This document shows positions 5,737-8,329 of a stretch of 8,329 nt of DNA, in pieces. The notes below the pieces were generated by a model, which was not told the DNA's origin, did no database searches, and saw only the letters and a program-made list of their open reading frames with translations. This DNA is from Halobacteriales archaeon QH_8_67_36 (GTDB lineage Archaea; Halobacteriota; Halobacteria; Halobacteriales; Haloarculaceae): contig PXQZ01000039.1 of the NCBI GenBank assembly GCA_003021755.1, positions 1 through 8,329 on the forward strand. The letters are read 5' to 3'. Position numbers and translations under genes: made by a program. How positions within the stretch are numbered: position 1 is the first letter of the stretch; each line of letters begins with the position of its first letter.

Positions 5737-6063
5737 TTATCCTTTTTCGATGGGCAAAGCCGGGTTGCCGACGATAGTCGTCCCGGGGGTCACGTCGTCG
5801 ACGACGGACGTCTCGCCGATGACGGTGACCATCCCGCGGTCGATGCACAGTCGCTCGCCGACGTCGGACCGGGGTGAATCTCGACGCCGGTCAGAGATCG
5901 GCACAGGCGGGAGACGGGTCGTGTGGCGAACTCGTGGTCGGTTACCCACAAGTTGTAGGCGAGTCGATACAGCCGGACGGCAGAGAAGTCGACCCGACAA
6001 CAGCGACTGGACTCCGAGCGCCGTCGCCGGCTGCCGACACGAGCGGGCGAGGCTACCGTGCAT
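5737..6063 (-). pseudogene. Decayed serine O-acetyltransferase (cysE-like) gene with internal deletion
   Basis: Pieces of a serine acetyltransferase, the first enzyme of cysteine synthesis, appear in order in two frames. From the ATG at 6063 is a weak N-terminal match (MHGSLARSCRQPATALGV then QSLLS). After a frameshift near 5985 comes AVRLYRLAYNLWVTDHEFA then TRPVSRLCRSLTGVEIHPG, the conserved run into the hexapeptide domain. Near 5866 the frame returns with DVGERLCIDRGMVTVIGETSVV, which then jumps directly to DDVTPGTTIVGNPALPI and a TAA. Family members have about 50 residues of hexapeptide repeats, including catalytic histidine regions, between those last two pieces. The remnant has therefore lost the core of the left-handed beta-helix. 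A box A-like element lies upstream of 6063, so the old promoter may survive. Confidence 0.62.
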
Positions 6064-6087
6064 ACGGGAAACTCACTCCCGGACGAG

Positions 6088-6095
6088 CTTAAATT
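6088..6095 (-). promoter_or_regulatory. Box A-like element upstream of the cysE remnant
   Basis: AATTTAAG on the minus strand lies 25-32 bases before the ATG at 6063, the spacing of a leaderless haloarchaeal promoter. It is consistent with the decayed cysE frame having begun at 6063. Confidence 0.4.
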
Positions 6096-6121
6096 CGGTA
6101 GGAACGCCGGCCGCCGGGGGA

Positions 6122-6562
6122 TCACTCGATATCTATCCGGTGGCCGCTGTCGAGCGGTTCGACCCGGCCGACGGTTAGCCGTAACACGCCGTCCTCCATC
6201 GACGCGGTGATGGCCTCCGTGTCCGCGTCGTTTGGCAGCGTGATGCGACGGGAGAGCGACTGGTGTGACCGCTCCTGCTGGATGTAGTTCGACTCGCTTG
6301 CGACCATCTCCTCGCGCTGTTCGGCCTCGATGGCCAGCGTCCGGTCGGTGACGTACACTTCGATGTCGTCCGTGGCAAAGCCCGGCATGTCGGCCACGAT
6401 GGTGTACTCCGCGTCGGTTTCGGCCATGTCGATGCGGGGCTGGTCCATCCCCTGTGTCCACGGTTCCAGTCCGGTCCCCCACCGGTCAGCGGCGGTCCCG
6501 AACTGCTTGCTCATCCGGTCGAACCACGCCTCCATGCTGTCGAGTGGGGACTCTCGGTCCAT
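6122..6562 (-). CDS. Hsp20/alpha-crystallin small heat-shock protein
   Basis: This 146-residue protein is an ATP-independent chaperone that binds unfolding proteins and assembles into large oligomers. The N-terminal 40 residues are variable and contain aromatic residues, as usual. The alpha-crystallin domain spans about 42-135, beginning PRIDMAETDAEYTIVADMPGF and containing the strand YIQQERSHQSLSRRITLP (93-110) and the A-x-x-x-x-GVL-like element SMEDGVLRLTV (121-131). The C-terminal tail ends RIDIE, where Ile143-Asp-Ile145 fits the I-x-I motif that docks onto neighbouring dimers. The ATG at 6562 was chosen because a box A-like TAACTAAG lies 24-31 bases upstream. The gene is divergent from the beta-oxidation gene. 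Confidence 0.9.
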   Translation of the reverse strand: MDRESPLDSMEAWFDRMSKQFGTAADRWGTGLEPWTQGMDQPRIDMAETDAEYTIVADMPGFATDDIEVYVTDRTLAIEAEQREEMVASESNYIQQERSHQSLSRRITLPNDADTEAITASMEDGVLRLTVGRVEPLDSGHRIDIE

Positions 6563-6585
6563 AGCGGACGTTGGCCGACGGCGCG

Positions 6586-6593
6586 CTTAGTTA
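6586..6593 (-). promoter_or_regulatory. Box A-like promoter of hsp20
   Basis: TAACTAAG on the minus strand lies 24-31 bases from the hsp20 ATG, suiting a leaderless transcript. It is the only AT-rich stretch between the ATG and the inverted repeat at 6620-6643. Confidence 0.4.
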
Positions 6594-6619
6594 CACACCG
6601 GGTACGGGCCGACGGCCGG

Positions 6620-6643
6620 CGTACCGATGCGTCAGCCGGTACG
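6620..6643. repeat. 7-bp inverted repeat between the divergent hsp20 and beta-oxidation genes
   Basis: CGTACCG (6620-6626) and CGGTACG (6637-6643) are perfectly inverted around ten bases. A third related GGTACGG occurs at 6601-6607. The position between divergent promoters is where an operator might sit, but the function is unknown. Confidence 0.35.
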
Positions 6644-6701
6644 GTAGGATAGTCCTTGTCCGGCGGTTCCAGCCCCGTCGCGATGGTAACGCGCTGATAA
6701 A

Positions 6702-6721
6702 CCCGAAGACGGTTTTTCGGG
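6702..6721. repeat. 6-bp inverted repeat upstream of the beta-oxidation gene
   Basis: CCCGAA (6702-6707) and TTCGGG (6716-6721) pair around an eight-base loop that ends in a T-run. It ends 43 bases before the start codon of the rightward gene and could overlap its promoter or leader. No clear box A can be assigned; GATAAAC just upstream is a weak candidate. Confidence 0.3.
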
Positions 6722-6764
6722 GAGAGAAACGTTGAACCGTGGGCCGACAGTGGGGACACATGTC

Positions 6765-8329
6765 ATGGATTTCGAGGACATCGAGACGGTCGCGGTGCTG
6801 GGCGCGGGCAACATGGGCCACGGCATCGCCGAAGTCGCCGCACTGGCTGGCTACGAGGTCCGGATGCGCGACATCAAAGAGGAGTTCGTGCAGGACGGCT
6901 ACGACAACATCGAGTGGTCGCTGAACAAGCTCGCCGAGAAGGACCAGCTCACCGCCGAGGAGGCCGACGCGGCGCTCGACCGCGTCACGCCGCTGGTCGA
7001 CATCGAAGAGGCCGTGGGCGACGCCGACGTGGTCATCGAGGCCGTCCCCGAGAAGATGGAGATAAAGAAGGACGTCTACACCGACGTCGAGCAACACGCC
7101 CCCGACGAGGCCGTCTTCGCCACCAACACCTCCAGTCTCTCTATCACCGAACTGTCGGCGGTGACCGAACGGCCCGAGCAGTTCTGCGGGATGCACTTCT
7201 TCAACCCGCCCGTGCGGATGCAGCTCGTCGAGGTCATCACGGGCGCCCACACGAGCGACGAGACGCTGGACACCATCGAGGCACTCGCCGACGACTTCGG
7301 CAAGAGCCCGGTTCGGGTCCGCAAGGACTCGCCCGGGTTCATCGTCAACCGCATCCTCGTCCCGCTGATGAACGAGGCCTGCTGGCTCGTCCACGACGAC
7401 GTGGCCACCATCGCGGAGGTCGACTCGACGACGAAGTTCGACATCGGGCTCCCGATGGGCGCGCTCGAACTCTCCGATCAGGTCGGCAACGACGTCGGTC
7501 TCCACGTCCTCGAGTACATGCACGAGACACTCGGCGAGGCCTACGACCCCTGCCCGCTGCTCGAAGCCAAGGTCGAGGACGAGAAGCTCGGCAAGAAGAC
7601 CGACGAGGGGTTCTACGACTACGAAAACGGCGGCGCGGACATCCCCCGTGACCAGGCTAGTGAGGAGATCAGAAACCGCTTGCTCGCCGTGATGGCCAAC
7701 GAGACCGGCAAGCTCCTCCGGAACGACGTGGCCACAGTTGCCGACATCGACGAGGCCGTGATGTTGGGCGGTGGCTTCCCCGAGGGCCCGGCGAAACTGG
7801 CCGACAAGGCTGGGCTGGACACCCTCATCGAGACGCTCGCCGAGGTGTACGACCGGACGGAAGACGAACGGTACGAACTCGCCGACGGGCTGGCCAACGC
7901 GGCCGCCGAGGGCGGCTTCTACGGCGGTGACGACGGCGACGAGGTCAGCTACGACACTATCAACGTCGAACGCCTGAAGGGCGGCGTCGGCCACATCGAA
8001 CTCGATCGCCCCCACCGGATGAACACGGTCAGCACGGAGATGCTGGACGAACTCGCCGACGCCATCGATCGCCTGAACGAGGACGACGACGTGCGCTCGA
8101 TCCTGCTCACCGGCGCTGGGGACCGGGCCTTCTCGGCGGGCGCGGACGTCCAGTCGGCCGCGACGAACGCGACGACGCTCGACGGCGTCGAACTCTCGAA
8201 AACGGGCCAGGAGACGTTCGGCAAACTGGAGGACTCCCCGATGCCCGTCGTCGCCGGCATCGATGGCTACACGCTCGGGGGCGGGATGGAACTCGCCACC
8301 GCCGCCGACATGCGCGTCGCCTCCGAGAG
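6765..8329 (+). CDS. 3-hydroxyacyl-CoA dehydrogenase/enoyl-CoA hydratase fusion, 3' end outside window
   Basis: The frame is open to the window edge, giving 521 residues of a longer protein. The N-terminal part is an NAD-dependent 3-hydroxyacyl-CoA dehydrogenase. Its Rossmann motif is GAGNMG (13-18). Catalytic candidates are Ser123 (NTSSL), His144 (GMHFFNPP), Glu156 (LVEVI) and Asn195 (GFIVNRIL). A second dehydrogenase C-terminal repeat runs to about 385. An enoyl-CoA hydratase (crotonase) domain begins near 395, with oxyanion-hole segments FSAGAD (456-461) and YTLGGG (502-507) and a catalytic-type Glu509 in GMELA. The second crotonase glutamate would lie beyond the window. The order, dehydrogenase then hydratase, is the reverse of bacterial FadB and typical of archaeal fusions. 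Together the domains perform successive beta-oxidation steps. An ATG five bases earlier is out of frame. Confidence 0.92.
   Translation, partial: MDFEDIETVAVLGAGNMGHGIAEVAALAGYEVRMRDIKEEFVQDGYDNIEWSLNKLAEKDQLTAEEADAALDRVTPLVDIEEAVGDADVVIEAVPEKMEIKKDVYTDVEQHAPDEAVFATNTSSLSITELSAVTERPEQFCGMHFFNPPVRMQLVEVITGAHTSDETLDTIEALADDFGKSPVRVRKDSPGFIVNRILVPLMNEACWLVHDDVATIAEVDSTTKFDIGLPMGALELSDQVGNDVGLHVLEYMHETLGEAYDPCPLLEAKVEDEKLGKKTDEGFYDYENGGADIPRDQASEEIRNRLLAVMANETGKLLRNDVATVADIDEAVMLGGGFPEGPAKLADKAGLDTLIETLAEVYDRTEDERYELADGLANAAAEGGFYGGDDGDEVSYDTINVERLKGGVGHIELDRPHRMNTVSTEMLDELADAIDRLNEDDDVRSILLTGAGDRAFSAGADVQSAATNATTLDGVELSKTGQETFGKLEDSPMPVVAGIDGYTLGGGMELATAADMRVASE

Noticed and set aside
6591..8015. 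A 474-codon open frame on the minus strand opposite the beta-oxidation gene
   Set aside because: It is the antisense shadow of a strongly supported fusion enzyme and lacks recognisable motifs.

Overview
The window is chromosomal DNA from a halophilic archaeon (class Halobacteria). Base composition is GC-rich, the encoded proteins are strongly acidic, start codons mostly lack Shine-Dalgarno sequences, and several starts sit about 25 bases downstream of a box A-like element, as in leaderless haloarchaeal transcripts. A haloarchaeal tRNA-Leu, a haloarchaeal-type succinate dehydrogenase operon and a 3-hydroxyacyl-CoA dehydrogenase/enoyl-CoA hydratase fusion agree with this. I cannot name the genus.

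Layout. 1-44 (-): first codons of a multiprotein bridging factor-like gene with its promoter. 167-251 (+): tRNA-Leu(GAG). 252-803: no intact gene; a mosaic of tRNA 3'-end-like sequences in both orientations, plus an isolated promoter-like element. 804-905 (-): a tRNA-like gene with intact ends but odd internal structure. 1021-1195 (+): decayed cupin gene running into the sdhA 3' end. 1196-4574 (-): sdhC-sdhD-sdhB-sdhA, the four subunits of respiratory complex II, tightly packed and transcribed leftward. 4782-5041 (-): decayed aspartoacylase/succinylglutamate desuccinylase-family gene. 5042-5656 (-): AlkA-like DNA glycosylase. 5737-6063 (-): decayed serine O-acetyltransferase (cysE-like) gene. 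6122-6562 (-): Hsp20 small heat-shock protein. 6765-end (+): the beta-oxidation fusion enzyme, cut by the window edge.

Function. The intact core is energy metabolism: complex II feeds electrons from succinate to the quinone pool, and the fusion enzyme carries out two beta-oxidation steps. Base-excision repair and protein-folding genes lie between them. No mobile element, CRISPR array, defence system or novel multi-gene system is visible.

The striking features are signs of decay. Three of the gaps between intact genes hold recognisable gene remnants with frameshifts. SdhA itself appears to lack about 42 internal residues of its FAD domain in a clean in-frame gap. The tRNA-proximal region holds repeated tRNA T-arm fragments that suggest repeated recombination or insertion. 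Family assignments come from remembered family motifs, not from database searches.
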